From NCBI RefSeq assembly GCF_003201865.1, contig NZ_QJJJ01000029.1, positions 1 through 55,589 on the forward strand: a DNA stretch of 55,589 nucleotides, read 5' to 3'. A model generated the notes under the pieces. That model had not been told where the DNA came from. It searched no databases and was given only the letters and a program-made list of their open reading frames with translations. Positions 32,595 through 40,746 of this stretch are shown here, piece after piece (the first letter of the stretch is position 1; the number at the start of each line of letters is the position of its first letter). This stretch comes from Methylobacterium sp. B4. GTDB lineage: Bacteria > Pseudomonadota > Alphaproteobacteria > Rhizobiales > Beijerinckiaceae. Position numbers and translations under genes: made by a program.

Positions 32595-33257
32595 TCAGTT
32601 CACGACGACCGTGGCGCCGACCTTCACCCGCGAATAGAGGTCGGTCACGTCCTCGTTGGTCATGCGGATGCAGCCCGAGGACACCGCCTGCCCGATCGTG
32701 TCCGGCTCGTTGGAGCCGTGAATGCGGTACTCGGAGCGGCCGATATACATGGCGCGCGCACCCAGCGGGTTCTCGATGCCGCCGGCCATGTAGCGCGGCA
32801 AGTCGGGGCGGCGGGCCAGCATGGCGGCCGGAGGGGTCCAGCTCGGCCACTCGCGCTTGGCGGTGATCTTGTTCACGCCGCTCCAGGTGAAGCCCGGACG
32901 CCCGACGCCGACGCCGTATCGGACCGCCTGCCCACCGGGCAGCACGTAGTAGAGGCGCCGCTCGGCGGTCGACACCACGATCGTGCCGGGGGCGTAACGG
33001 CCGTTGAAGGAGACGATCTCGCGCGGGATCTGCGCGACCTGGGCCTGCGCGGCCTCGGCCTGGCCATACCCCTGGGCGCTCGTACCGCGCTGGTTGGCGT
33101 ATGGGTCGTAGACGGGCCAGCCGCCGCGCGAGGACTGCTCCTCGTAGTAATCGTCACCGTCCGAGCCGAACGGATCGTAGGGCGCGGCATGCGCCGTGCC
33201 GGCCGCGAGAACACACACGCCGACAACGCCGGCGACAACAGATGCCAGGGTCTTCAT
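32595..33257 (-). CDS. L,D-transpeptidase (YkuD domain)
   Basis: This 220-residue exported enzyme has a signal peptide (VVAGVVGVCVLAAGTAHA). The YkuD domain (about 85-220) starts IVVSTAERRLYYVLPGGQA and carries the catalytic motif in IHGSNEPDTIGQAVSSGCIRM, with the conserved His and Cys. It should form 3-3 peptidoglycan cross-links or attach proteins to peptidoglycan. The region 25-75 is Tyr/Gly/Gln-rich and disordered. Upstream, GGAAC (33319-33315), 16 bases and CGCT come within one base of the EcfG promoter consensus. Confidence 0.93.
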   Translation of the reverse strand: MKTLASVVAGVVGVCVLAAGTAHAAPYDPFGSDGDDYYEEQSSRGGWPVYDPYANQRGTSAQGYGQAEAAQAQVAQIPREIVSFNGRYAPGTIVVSTAERRLYYVLPGGQAVRYGVGVGRPGFTWSGVNKITAKREWPSWTPPAAMLARRPDLPRYMAGGIENPLGARAMYIGRSEYRIHGSNEPDTIGQAVSSGCIRMTNEDVTDLYSRVKVGATVVVN

Positions 33258-33692
33258 CGAGAGGCCTACCTGTGCAGTAATCTTTGCTATTACAAGCGTG
33301 ACTGTGCTTCGTCGGTTCCCGGCTGTTTACGGATTTTCCACGACTCGGCCGTGTGCCCGCTCACATGAGCTTGGCCATACGGCCACGGTTACTCCCTGGG
33401 GCCGGCCGCGAGGCGCGTCTTGGGTAGTGTGACTTGGGCAGTGTGACTTGGGCAGTGTGACTCGGGCATCCGGTTGAGCCGGTCGCTTGCGGCTGCCAGG
33501 GGGAACAAGGCCGCGCGTGCGCCAATGAGACCCGGCTGGAACAGGCCCATAGAAAATCTCAAGACAAGCCAATCAAAGCACTGATTTCTATCGAAAAACT
33601 CTCATCGACATCAGCCTGCACGGAAGCAGGTTTGATTTCTCGACAGTAGCGCCCTAGCCTTGCCGCCCCGAAACTTGGAAGAGGTCGAAGGT
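33258..33692. other. 435-bp divergent intergenic region with tandem repeats
   Basis: It holds the promoter of the L,D-transpeptidase (including the near-EcfG match at 33295-33319), a 14-bp tandem repeat at 33422-33469, and about 120 relatively AT-rich bases (33540-33655) before the membrane protein gene. No gene is seen. Confidence 0.6.
33422..33469. repeat. 14-bp tandem repeat, three copies plus a partial
   Basis: GGGCAGTGTGACTT repeats at 33422-33435 (first copy has T for C), 33436-33449 and 33450-33463 (last base C), followed by a partial GGGCAT to 33469. The period of 14 is not a multiple of 3, which fits non-coding DNA. Confidence 0.85.
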
Positions 33693-34196
33693 ATGGTGGG
33701 ATGGATCCTCGGCAAACTGAAGTGGATCATGGTCCTATGCGCTGTCGGCGGACCGATCGTGGCGCTGGCCTGCTGGCAAGACGGTCATCGTCGGCGGGAC
33801 GTGATGGCGATGGGGGTTCAGACCGAGGCGGCCATCGATAGCGCGACGCGGGTCAAGCGGCGCCGCGGCGGAACCACCTACAAGCTCGACCTCAGCTGGG
33901 CGGATCGCGGCGGTCTCCGGCACAAGGCGGAGGGAGTCTCCATCTCGCACGCCCTCGCCGCGCAGTTGATCGTCGACGACCGACTGGCCGTCGCCAGCCT
34001 ACCCATCAAGTATATCATGGGCGAAGCCGGATCGCCGAAGGGTGACGAGAACGTCATCGTTCTGGATGACACCGCCCATCAGGAGCAGACCGACCGAGAG
34101 CTCATTTATGTCGGTTCGGGTGCGGGCGTCATCGGCCTGATCGGCGCGGGCCTGTTCTTCCTGCCCCGCCGACGCCGCGAGGCGGTTGCGGCCTAA
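33693..34196 (+). CDS. DUF3592-like two-helix membrane protein
   Basis: This 167-residue protein has one membrane helix at about 10-27 (WIMVLCAVGGPIVALACW) and a second at about 138-155 (VGSGAGVIGLIGAGLFFLP), with a polar domain of some 100 residues between. That domain contains TEAAIDSATRVKRRRGGTTY and KLDLSWADRGG, then HALAAQLIVDDRLAVASLPIKY; it resembles DUF3592 proteins. Both ends face the cytoplasm if the basic termini stay inside. The ATG at 33693 has GAAGG just before it. The function is unknown. Confidence 0.7.
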   Translation: MVGWILGKLKWIMVLCAVGGPIVALACWQDGHRRRDVMAMGVQTEAAIDSATRVKRRRGGTTYKLDLSWADRGGLRHKAEGVSISHALAAQLIVDDRLAVASLPIKYIMGEAGSPKGDENVIVLDDTAHQEQTDRELIYVGSGAGVIGLIGAGLFFLPRRRREAVAA

Positions 34197-34221
34197 ATCG
34201 CGGCAGGCGCGGCCCCCGCGC

Positions 34222-34743
34222 TCAGCTCACCGGGGGCGAGGGGTCGCGGGCGGCCCGCTCGGCCTCCAACAATACGTCGAGGGCGCGCCAGGGCTTGGGG
34301 ATGAACACCGCTCCATCGGGCAGCGTCGTCCCGGGCTCGGGCTCCACGCCCGAGGTCACGACGAGGCGGGTGCGCGGCCATAGGGTGGCGATGGCGCGGG
34401 CGAGTTGAAGCCCGTCCATGGCGCCCGCGAGACGGATGTCGGCGAAGACCAGGGCGACATCGCCGCCCTTTTCCTGAAGGAAGCTCAGGGCCTGCTCGGC
34501 GCTGTCGCAGCCGACGACGCGCAGCTCAGTCTCTTCGAGCACGCTCTCAGCGAGATCGCGGGTCGCCACATCGTCTTCGACGACGAGGGCGACGCGCGGC
34601 TCCGGGCGAAGGTCCCGCTCGGGCTCCGAGGGATGCGAGCGGTCCACCCGGCGCACCAGGGCGGCGAGATGATCGGGAATGCCCTCGGCGACGAGGTTGT
34701 CGTAGCAGGAGGCGAGCGCCTCGCCGATCTGGTCGAGCTGCAT
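34222..34743 (-). CDS. Response regulator with NepR-like N-terminal segment
   Basis: This 173-residue protein has a receiver domain at about 50-168, with the acidic pair E56-D58 (VVEDD), phospho-acceptor D102 in FADIRLAGAMDGL, T130 in LVVTSG and K150 in FIPKPW. There is no output domain after it. Residues 6-33 (IGEALASCYDNLV then AEGIPDHLAALVRRV) follow the NepR core pattern IGxxLxxxYDxVxxEPxPDxxxxLLxxL. The start is ATG at 34743; the Shine-Dalgarno is weak and in-frame TTGs further up (to 34827) are possible. Without the N-terminal segment no start codon remains before the receiver, so the segment is very likely translated. The receiver is certain, the NepR reading moderate. Confidence 0.88.
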   Translation of the reverse strand: MQLDQIGEALASCYDNLVAEGIPDHLAALVRRVDRSHPSEPERDLRPEPRVALVVEDDVATRDLAESVLEETELRVVGCDSAEQALSFLQEKGGDVALVFADIRLAGAMDGLQLARAIATLWPRTRLVVTSGVEPEPGTTLPDGAVFIPKPWRALDVLLEAERAARDPSPPVS

Positions 34744-35013
34744 GCCTGGCGACAGAGAATCACCGGCCCGGCCGCGATACGTCCGATCTCGAAACGAGCC
34801 GTTCAAAGCGAAACGATCCTCTCCCAAGGCCTGCGGCGGAAGCCATCCCGCAACCGCTCCGTTGCCCGTCGCCGATCCGGAGGGCAGACGCGGATGGTGG
34901 TGGATGACCCGGTACAGGACATCAAAGCGGACCGGGGCCGCTCAGTTGCAACGAGGGAAGATTTTCGCCGTCGGGCCCCACCGCGCGGCGGGGGGCCGCA
35001 GCCTCCTCTCAGG

Positions 35014-36150
35014 TCACTGGGCCGTCTCGGCGTCGGCAACGGCGATCAGCCCGGCGACGCTGCGCACGTCGCGGTAGCGGTCACCCCGGGCGCTCATCAT
35101 CGCCTCGAACTTCTGGTGAACCTGGGCAACGGAGAGGCTGGCCGGCTTGCGGTGACGACCGCGACCGGTGGTCCCGCCGAAGAAGATCGATCGGTTGGCG
35201 CGCGCCGGGCCGGGCAGGAGCGTGGCGGCGGCCGAGGTCGGCTGGTCCACGACCTTCGACAGGAAGTTCTCGGCGTCCTCGGGGCCGAGGAAGTGGGCGA
35301 GGTAGACTTCGCCGAGCGACAGTTCGCGTCCGATCTTGAGGGCGATGCGGCCGGCGTCGCGCTTGAGCATCTCACCGGCCATGACCGCCGAGAGATAGGG
35401 ATCGCGGCGCATGTCGAGGATGCGGGCGCGTTCGGCCTGATCCTGGACGCTCGGACGGTCGTTGCCGTCCGGCACAATCAGGGCGGCGTCCTTGTCGTAC
35501 CCGTATTTGGGTCCGAAATCGCGGATCACCCCGAGCCAGGTGCGCTCGATGAACTGGTACAGGCCGGTGGCCGAGGAGGTCTTGGCCTGCACGGCGGTGA
35601 TGAAGCTCGATTCCTTATCGGCGACCGCCATGAGCAGGACCGGATCGGTCTCGACGGCCTGCGCTGCCTTGACGATGGTCTGCACCAAGTGGCGGCGGAT
35701 CTTCATCGGTCCGAATTCGAGGATGTCGTTCGGATCGCCGCTGGAGGTCTGCGAGAGCAGGAAGTCGTAGGAGACGCGATCGACGGTGTTGGTGCCGAGC
35801 TCGCTGTCGAGCCCGTCCACCGCGCGGAAGCTGGAGGAGGCCGCCAGCACCGACGGGACCGGTGCCTCCGGCGCGAGCGCCTGCAGCCGGGGCTTGGGCA
35901 TCGAGAGGTCGCTCGCCGCCTTGGTCGAGGCCTCGGCCCGGCCGAGATCGGTGCCTGCATTGAGCAGGACCGCGCTCAGGCCGCCGGCGAGCAGGGTCAT
36001 CGAGAGGACGGAGCGCAGCAGCGCGGTGCGGCTGCCATGGTCGCGCCCCGTGCGGGCGGAGAGGGTGATGACGTCGGCGTTCGAGGCGGGGCGCCCGCCC
36101 TTGCGGGGGTCCCGGGTGGTCCGTTGCGATCCGATCGTACGGCCCTGCAT
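35014..36150 (-). CDS. Exported lytic transglycosylase-like (SLT) protein
   Basis: This 378-residue protein has a basic N-tail and one membrane or signal helix at about 45-63 (LLRSVLSMTLLAGGLSAVLL). A linker follows, then an SLT-type goose-lysozyme-like domain from about 145 to 290. The catalytic glutamate is in ADKESSF, followed by TSSATGLYQFIERTW and DPYLSAVMAGEML. These marks fit muramidases that cleave peptidoglycan glycan strands with 1,6-anhydro products. The C-terminal part is basic, ending in a helical stretch. It is probably anchored in the inner membrane facing the periplasm. The ATG at 36150 follows a weak site; the membrane helix position supports it. Confidence 0.87.
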   Translation of the reverse strand: MQGRTIGSQRTTRDPRKGGRPASNADVITLSARTGRDHGSRTALLRSVLSMTLLAGGLSAVLLNAGTDLGRAEASTKAASDLSMPKPRLQALAPEAPVPSVLAASSSFRAVDGLDSELGTNTVDRVSYDFLLSQTSSGDPNDILEFGPMKIRRHLVQTIVKAAQAVETDPVLLMAVADKESSFITAVQAKTSSATGLYQFIERTWLGVIRDFGPKYGYDKDAALIVPDGNDRPSVQDQAERARILDMRRDPYLSAVMAGEMLKRDAGRIALKIGRELSLGEVYLAHFLGPEDAENFLSKVVDQPTSAAATLLPGPARANRSIFFGGTTGRGRHRKPASLSVAQVHQKFEAMMSARGDRYRDVRSVAGLIAVADAETAQ

Positions 36151-36523
36151 CGTTGTCGTCGCTCACTCTTCGTGATGGCGCCAGCGGCGTATGAGCAACA
36201 GTTACGCCTCCGGATGTGGCGCAAACACGGCCGAGGTTGTGTCATCCCCAGGGCAAGCCGGGGCAATTTGCGGGCAAGCTAAGCCGTTTGAGCGGTTATC
36301 CCCGGTGTTTTCCACGGACGGTCGAGATCCACGGACTTTCACGCTGCGGGTCGATCGGACGACGGCGCGCCGGGATCGGTGCGGATGCGTTCCGGCACCA
36401 TCGAGGCGAGGCCAACAAAGGACGCTTGGATGACGACGGTCGCCGAGCCGATGCAACGTCGATGGGACGTTCCGCCAATCGGGCCACCGGCAGCGAACGG
36501 CAAGGCCTACGCCGGCCCGCGGC
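36151..36523. other. 373-bp intergenic region between coaA and the SLT gene
   Basis: I see no gene, terminator or clear promoter consensus here. The region must hold the promoter of the SLT-domain gene and the 3' end of the his-coaA transcript. Confidence 0.4.
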
Positions 36524-37537
36524 TCACAACCGCCGCAGCGCGACGCTCTCGATGCGGTGGCTCGGCCCCTTGGCCAGGATCAGACTCGCGCGCTGGCGCG
36601 TCGGGAGAATGTTGTCGCGCAGGTTGGGCAGGTTGATCGTGGTCCAGAGCCGGTCGGCGATCTCCAGCGCCTCGGTCTCGGTCACCTCGGCATATTTGCG
36701 GAAGTAGGAGAGCGGGTCGCGGAAGGCGGTCTGGCGCAGGCGCAGGAAACGGTTGACGTACCAGCGATGGAGGTCGTCCTCGTGCCCGTCGAGGTAGATC
36801 GAGAAGTCGAAGAAGTCGGAGACGAAGGGAATCGCCGTGCCGTCCCGCGGCAGCCGGGCCGGCTGAAGGACGTTCAACCCCTCGACGATCAGGATGTCGG
36901 GGGATTCGATCACCTGCTCCTCGCCGGGAACCACGTCGTAGACGAGGTGGGAATAGACCGGCGCCGCGACGCGCTTGTGGCCGGCCTTGATGTCGGCGAG
37001 GAAGCGCAGCAGGGCGGCGCTGTCGTAGCTCTCGGGGAAACCCTTGCGCTCCATCGCCCCCATCCGCTGCAATTCGGCGTTGGGATGGAGGAAGCCGTCG
37101 GTCGTGATGAGATCGACCTTCGGAGTGTTGGGCCAGCGGGCCAGGAGCGCCTTGAGCACCCGGGCCGTGGTCGACTTGCCGACCGCCACGGAGCCGGCGA
37201 GCCCGATGATGTAGGGCACCTTGGCGTCGTGTTCGGCGAGCAGGAAGCGCTGGGTCGCCTTGAACAATCCCTGCGTCGCCGCGACGTAGAGCGAGAGCAG
37301 GCGCGAGAGCGGCAGGTAGATCGCCACGACCTCCTCGATGGAGATCGGGTCGTTGAGGGATTGCAGCCGGCCGATGTCTTCGGCGGTCAGCGTCAGCGGC
37401 GTGTCGGCGCGTAGTTGCGCCCATTCTTCGCGGCCGAAAATCCGGTAGGGCGAGAGGCGACTCGGCCCCTGGCCGGTCACCGGATTCTGGCGCTCCTCCG
37501 GTTCGATCCCAGCCGACGGGATCGGCGCGCCGATCAT
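36524..37537 (-). CDS. coaA: Pantothenate kinase type I
   Basis: This 337-residue kinase phosphorylates pantothenate, the committed step of coenzyme A synthesis. The P-loop GLAGSVAVGKST lies at residues 112-123. DLITTDGFLHPN, GFPESYD, PVYSHLVYDVVPG and IVEGLNVLQ are type I CoaA marks. Length is close to E. coli CoaA (316) plus about 20 N-terminal residues. It starts at an ATG overlapping the hisE stop by four bases (ATGA), with GGAGG upstream, so it is translationally coupled to the histidine operon. Confidence 0.96.
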   Translation of the reverse strand: MIGAPIPSAGIEPEERQNPVTGQGPSRLSPYRIFGREEWAQLRADTPLTLTAEDIGRLQSLNDPISIEEVVAIYLPLSRLLSLYVAATQGLFKATQRFLLAEHDAKVPYIIGLAGSVAVGKSTTARVLKALLARWPNTPKVDLITTDGFLHPNAELQRMGAMERKGFPESYDSAALLRFLADIKAGHKRVAAPVYSHLVYDVVPGEEQVIESPDILIVEGLNVLQPARLPRDGTAIPFVSDFFDFSIYLDGHEDDLHRWYVNRFLRLRQTAFRDPLSYFRKYAEVTETEALEIADRLWTTINLPNLRDNILPTRQRASLILAKGPSHRIESVALRRL

Positions 37538-37857
37538 GTATGCCTCCGCGCCGCCTTCTCGGCGATGCCGCTCTGCGCCGTGCGCCGATCCAACTCGGCC
37601 ATGACGTCGCTCAGCGGCACGCCGACGGTCCTGAGCGTCACCACGAGGTGGTAGAGCACGTCGGCCGCCTCCGAAACGAGCGCCTTCCGGTCGCCCTGCA
37701 CCGCGGCGATGGCAGCCTCGACCGCCTCCTCGCCGAGTTTCTTGGCGGCCTTGGCCGGCCCCTCGGAAAGGAGCTTGGCGGTATAGGAGGTCTCGGGAGG
37801 CGTGCCGGCCCGGCTGTCCACCAGGGCGGCGAGGTCGTCGAGGCTGAACTTCGTCAT
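37534..37857 (-). CDS. hisE: Phosphoribosyl-ATP pyrophosphatase
   Basis: This 107-residue enzyme hydrolyses phosphoribosyl-ATP to phosphoribosyl-AMP, the second step of histidine synthesis. The all-alpha MazG-like core is LGEEAVEAAIAAVQGDRKAL followed by SEAADVLYHLVVTL, with the acidic metal ligands. It is a stand-alone HisE, not fused to HisI, as in most alphaproteobacteria. The ATG at 37857 starts MTKFSLDDLAALV. It overlaps coaA by four bases and follows hisF by 120 bases. Confidence 0.96.
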   Translation of the reverse strand: MTKFSLDDLAALVDSRAGTPPETSYTAKLLSEGPAKAAKKLGEEAVEAAIAAVQGDRKALVSEAADVLYHLVVTLRTVGVPLSDVMAELDRRTAQSGIAEKAARRHT

Positions 37858-37977
37858 CAGGCGTACAAGCGGAAACCGTACCATGCGGCATCGCATGATC
37901 GGATACCGGCTCACCGGACCCTGCGCAGGGCGGGCGCCCCGGTCAAGGGGCGCGGGCACCGCCGTTGCGGTTACCCA

Positions 37978-38754
37978 TTACGGATCGAGCCGCATCGCAA
38001 GGCCCGCGGCGGCCATGTGGGCCTTGGCCTCACCAACCGTGTGCTGGCCGAAATGGAAGATCGAGGCCGCCAGCACCGCGCTGGCGCCGCCGTCGCGCAC
38101 GCCCGCCACGAGGTCGTCGAGCCCGCCGACGCCGCCCGAAGCGATCACCGGCACCCGCACCGCGTCGGCGATGGTGCGTGTCAGCGCGAGGTCGTAGCCG
38201 GAGCGGGTGCCGTCCTTGTCCATGGAGGTGACGAGAAGTTCGCCTGCCCCCCGCTCGGACACGGTGCGGGCGAACTCGACCGCGTCGATGCCGGTGGGGT
38301 GGCGCCCGCCATGGGTGAAGATCTCCCACCGCGCGGCCTCGTCCGGGCCGGAGACGCGCTTGGCGTCGATGGCCACGACGATGCACTGGTCGCCGAACTT
38401 CTCCGCCGCCTCGGCCACGAAATCGGGGTTCTTCACGGCGGCCGTGTTGATGCCGACCTTGTCGGCGCCCGCGAGCAGGAGCGTGCGCACGTCGGCCACG
38501 GTGCGCACGCCGCCGCCGACGGTGAGCGGCATGAAGCAGGCCTCCGCCGTGCGGCTCACCACGTCGAGCAACGTGCCGCGGGCCTCGTGGCTCGCAGTGA
38601 TGTCGAGGAAGCAGAGTTCGTCGGCGCCGGCAGCGTCGTAGACCTTGGCCGACTCGACCGGGTCGCCGGCATCGCGCAGTTCGAGGAACTGCACGCCCTT
38701 CACGACGCGCCCGTCCTTCACGTCGAGGCAGGGGATGATGCGGGTCTTGAGCAC
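37978..38754 (-). CDS. hisF: Imidazole glycerol phosphate synthase, cyclase subunit
   Basis: This 258-residue TIM-barrel forms imidazole glycerol phosphate and AICAR from PRFAR and HisH-derived ammonia. The catalytic aspartates are in IIPCLDVKDGRVVKG and TSMDKDGTRSGYD. LTVGGGVRTVADVRTLLLAG and VIASGGVGGLDDL are the phosphate-binding loops. It pairs with hisH, which lies two genes upstream. The AICAR it releases is the substrate of PurH, encoded elsewhere in the window. Confidence 0.98.
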   Translation of the reverse strand: MLKTRIIPCLDVKDGRVVKGVQFLELRDAGDPVESAKVYDAAGADELCFLDITASHEARGTLLDVVSRTAEACFMPLTVGGGVRTVADVRTLLLAGADKVGINTAAVKNPDFVAEAAEKFGDQCIVVAIDAKRVSGPDEAARWEIFTHGGRHPTGIDAVEFARTVSERGAGELLVTSMDKDGTRSGYDLALTRTIADAVRVPVIASGGVGGLDDLVAGVRDGGASAVLAASIFHFGQHTVGEAKAHMAAAGLAMRLDP

Positions 38755-38786
38755 GGAGCGGCTTTCAGGCTGTCAGAATGCGGCGA

Positions 38787-39533
38787 TCATTGCGCGGCGC
38801 CGCCTTTCGCCCGAGCGATGGCGGCCAACGCCTCCTTCGGATCGATGCGCCCGTCGTAGAGGGCGCGGCCGGTGATGGCGCCGGCCAGCACCGCGCAGTC
38901 CGGCTCCAGCAGGCGCTCCACGTCGGCCATCGAGGCAAGGCCGCCGGAGGCGATGACCGGGATGTTCACGGCCGAGGCGAGCGCCAGGGTCATCTCGATG
39001 TTGAGGCCCTTGAGGATGCCGTCGCGGGCGATGTCGGTGTAGATGATGGCGGCCACACCCGCATCCTCGAAGCGGCGCCCGAGCTCCTCGGCGGTCATGC
39101 TGGAGGTCTGGGCCCAGCCCTCGACCGCCACGCGCCCGTCCTTGGCGTCGATGCCGACGGCGATGCGGCCGGGGTGGCGGCGGGCCGCCTCGTGCACGAA
39201 GGCGGGGTCGCGCACCGCGGCGGTGCCGATGATGACCCGGCGCACGCCCTTCTCAAGCCAGCCCTCGAGGGTGCGCATCTCGCGCACACCCCCGCCGAGC
39301 TGCACCGGAAGCTTGATCCGCGCCAGGATCGCGTCGACGGCCGCCGCGTTGCGCGGCGCGCCGGCGAAGGCGCCGTCGAGATCGACCACGTGCAGCCAGG
39401 AGAAGCCCTGCATTTCGAAGGCTTCGGCCTGGGCGGCGGGGTCGTCGTTGAAGACCTTGGCCTGGGCCATGTCGCCCTGAACGAGGCGGACGCAGCGTCC
39501 TTCCTTGAGGTCGATGGCCGGATACAGGATCAC
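38787..39533 (-). CDS. hisA: ProFAR isomerase
   Basis: This 248-residue TIM-barrel isomerase converts ProFAR to PRFAR. ILYPAIDLKEGRCVRLVQGD holds the first catalytic aspartate and IIYTDIARDGILKGLN the second. QLGGGVREMRTLEGWLEKG and VIASGGLASMADVERLL are the phosphate loops. The start is GTG at 39533, because the conserved protein begins there; an ATG-initiated extension to 39707 would be non-homologous. It lies 33 bases upstream of hisF. Confidence 0.97.
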   Translation of the reverse strand: MILYPAIDLKEGRCVRLVQGDMAQAKVFNDDPAAQAEAFEMQGFSWLHVVDLDGAFAGAPRNAAAVDAILARIKLPVQLGGGVREMRTLEGWLEKGVRRVIIGTAAVRDPAFVHEAARRHPGRIAVGIDAKDGRVAVEGWAQTSSMTAEELGRRFEDAGVAAIIYTDIARDGILKGLNIEMTLALASAVNIPVIASGGLASMADVERLLEPDCAVLAGAITGRALYDGRIDPKEALAAIARAKGGAAQ

Positions 39534-39576
39534 GCGCTTGGCTCGCCGAAAACGGGGTATCGGATCTGGCGCGCCC

Positions 39577-40239
39577 TCAGGGGCGCCAGCGCAGGAAGTT
39601 GCCGAGGAGAGCGAGGCCCAGGCGCTGGCTCTTCTCGGGATGGAACTGGGTGCCGGCCATGTTGTCGCGCGCCACCAGCGCCGTGACCGGGCCGCCATAC
39701 TCGGCATGGGCCACGACTTCGGCCGGTTCGGCGGCCTTCAGCGCGAAGCTGTGGACGAAATAGGCGTGTAGGCCGCCCTCGCCCGTCTCGATCCCGGCGA
39801 GCAGGGCGTGCTCGCGGTCGAGATGCAGCGTGTTCCAGCCCATATGCGGAATCTTCAGTTGCGGATCGGCGGGCTCGATCGGGGCGACGTCGCCGGCGAT
39901 CCAGCCGAGGCCCGGCGTCTCCTCGTATTCGAGGCCGCGGCTCGCCATGAGCTGCATGCCGACGCAGATGCCGAGGAAGGGCTTGCCCTGCTCCCGCACG
40001 GCCTTCGTCATCGCCTCGACCATACCGGGCACCGAATCGAGGCCGCGCCGGCAATCGGCGTAGGCGCCGACGCCGGGCAACACCACGCGGTCGGCCCCAG
40101 CCACGATCTCGGGCCGGTCGGTGACGACGATGCGCGTGCCGTCGAGCCCGGCCTCGCGGGCGGCGCGCTCGAAGGCTTTGGTCGCCGAATGGAGGTTGCC
40201 CGATCCGTAATCGATGATCGCGACGGTCTGCACGCTCAC
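39577..40239 (-). CDS. hisH: Imidazole glycerol phosphate synthase, glutaminase subunit
   Basis: This 220-residue class I glutamine amidotransferase supplies ammonia to HisF. The catalytic Cys is in PFLGICVGMQLMAS, and the His-Glu pair in GTQFHPEKS. The start is GTG at 40239 (VSVQTVAIIDYGSGN). It overlaps the TGA of the DUF2628 gene by four bases (GTGA). A second GTG two codons further in is possible. It lies 43 bases upstream of hisA. Confidence 0.97.
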   Translation of the reverse strand: MSVQTVAIIDYGSGNLHSATKAFERAAREAGLDGTRIVVTDRPEIVAGADRVVLPGVGAYADCRRGLDSVPGMVEAMTKAVREQGKPFLGICVGMQLMASRGLEYEETPGLGWIAGDVAPIEPADPQLKIPHMGWNTLHLDREHALLAGIETGEGGLHAYFVHSFALKAAEPAEVVAHAEYGGPVTALVARDNMAGTQFHPEKSQRLGLALLGNFLRWRP

Positions 40240-40730
40240 CGTCCACCCTCGCTGGCCGGGAAGAATCCGAAGGGCGCATCCTCGTCGCGGCGGGCGACGG
40301 GGCGCGCGCCGGCCTGGGGCTGGGCCGCGGGGCGGGCCGGCGCCTCCGCATCGAGCCAGCGGGCGACAGCCTTCATCTCCGCCTCCTCCTGCGAGCCGGC
40401 GATCACCGCGTCGCGGGCGGGCCGGCCCCGACGGCCGTAGGTCCAACGGCGCAGGCTCGACGCCTCCAGGCCGATCAGCAGGCTCGCGAGCCCCGTGACG
40501 ACGAGTGCCGCGAAGGGCGAAAGGCCGAGCGCCCGGCCCGCCAGCGCGAGCCCGACGAGGCCCAGGAGAACGATCAGCGCGGCGAGCCAGAGCCGGTGGC
40601 GCAGGAACCACAGCACGGTGAAGGCGAAGGCGCTCCAGGAGAAGCCGTCCCGCACGAGTTCCGCCCGCTCTAGCGCGGAGGCGTCACCCCGGACGGAGCC
40701 CTCGGGAACGTGCAGCGTATAGGTCCGCAT
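40236..40730 (-). CDS. DUF2628 membrane protein within the his operon
   Basis: This 164-residue protein starts MRTYTLHVPEGSVRGDASAL and resembles DUF2628. Two membrane helices follow at about 45-62 and 68-88 (LWLAALIVLLGLVGLALAG), then GLEASSLRRWTYGRRGRPA. The C-terminal 50 residues are Pro/Ala-rich and polar. It has no known catalytic role in histidine synthesis. It overlaps hisH by four bases and follows hisB by 16 bases, so it is fully embedded in the operon, an arrangement seen in related genomes. GGAGACGAGG precedes the ATG. Confidence 0.88.
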   Translation of the reverse strand: MRTYTLHVPEGSVRGDASALERAELVRDGFSWSAFAFTVLWFLRHRLWLAALIVLLGLVGLALAGRALGLSPFAALVVTGLASLLIGLEASSLRRWTYGRRGRPARDAVIAGSQEEAEMKAVARWLDAEAPARPAAQPQAGARPVARRDEDAPFGFFPASEGGR

Positions 40731-40746
40731 CCTCGTCTCCCGGCTC

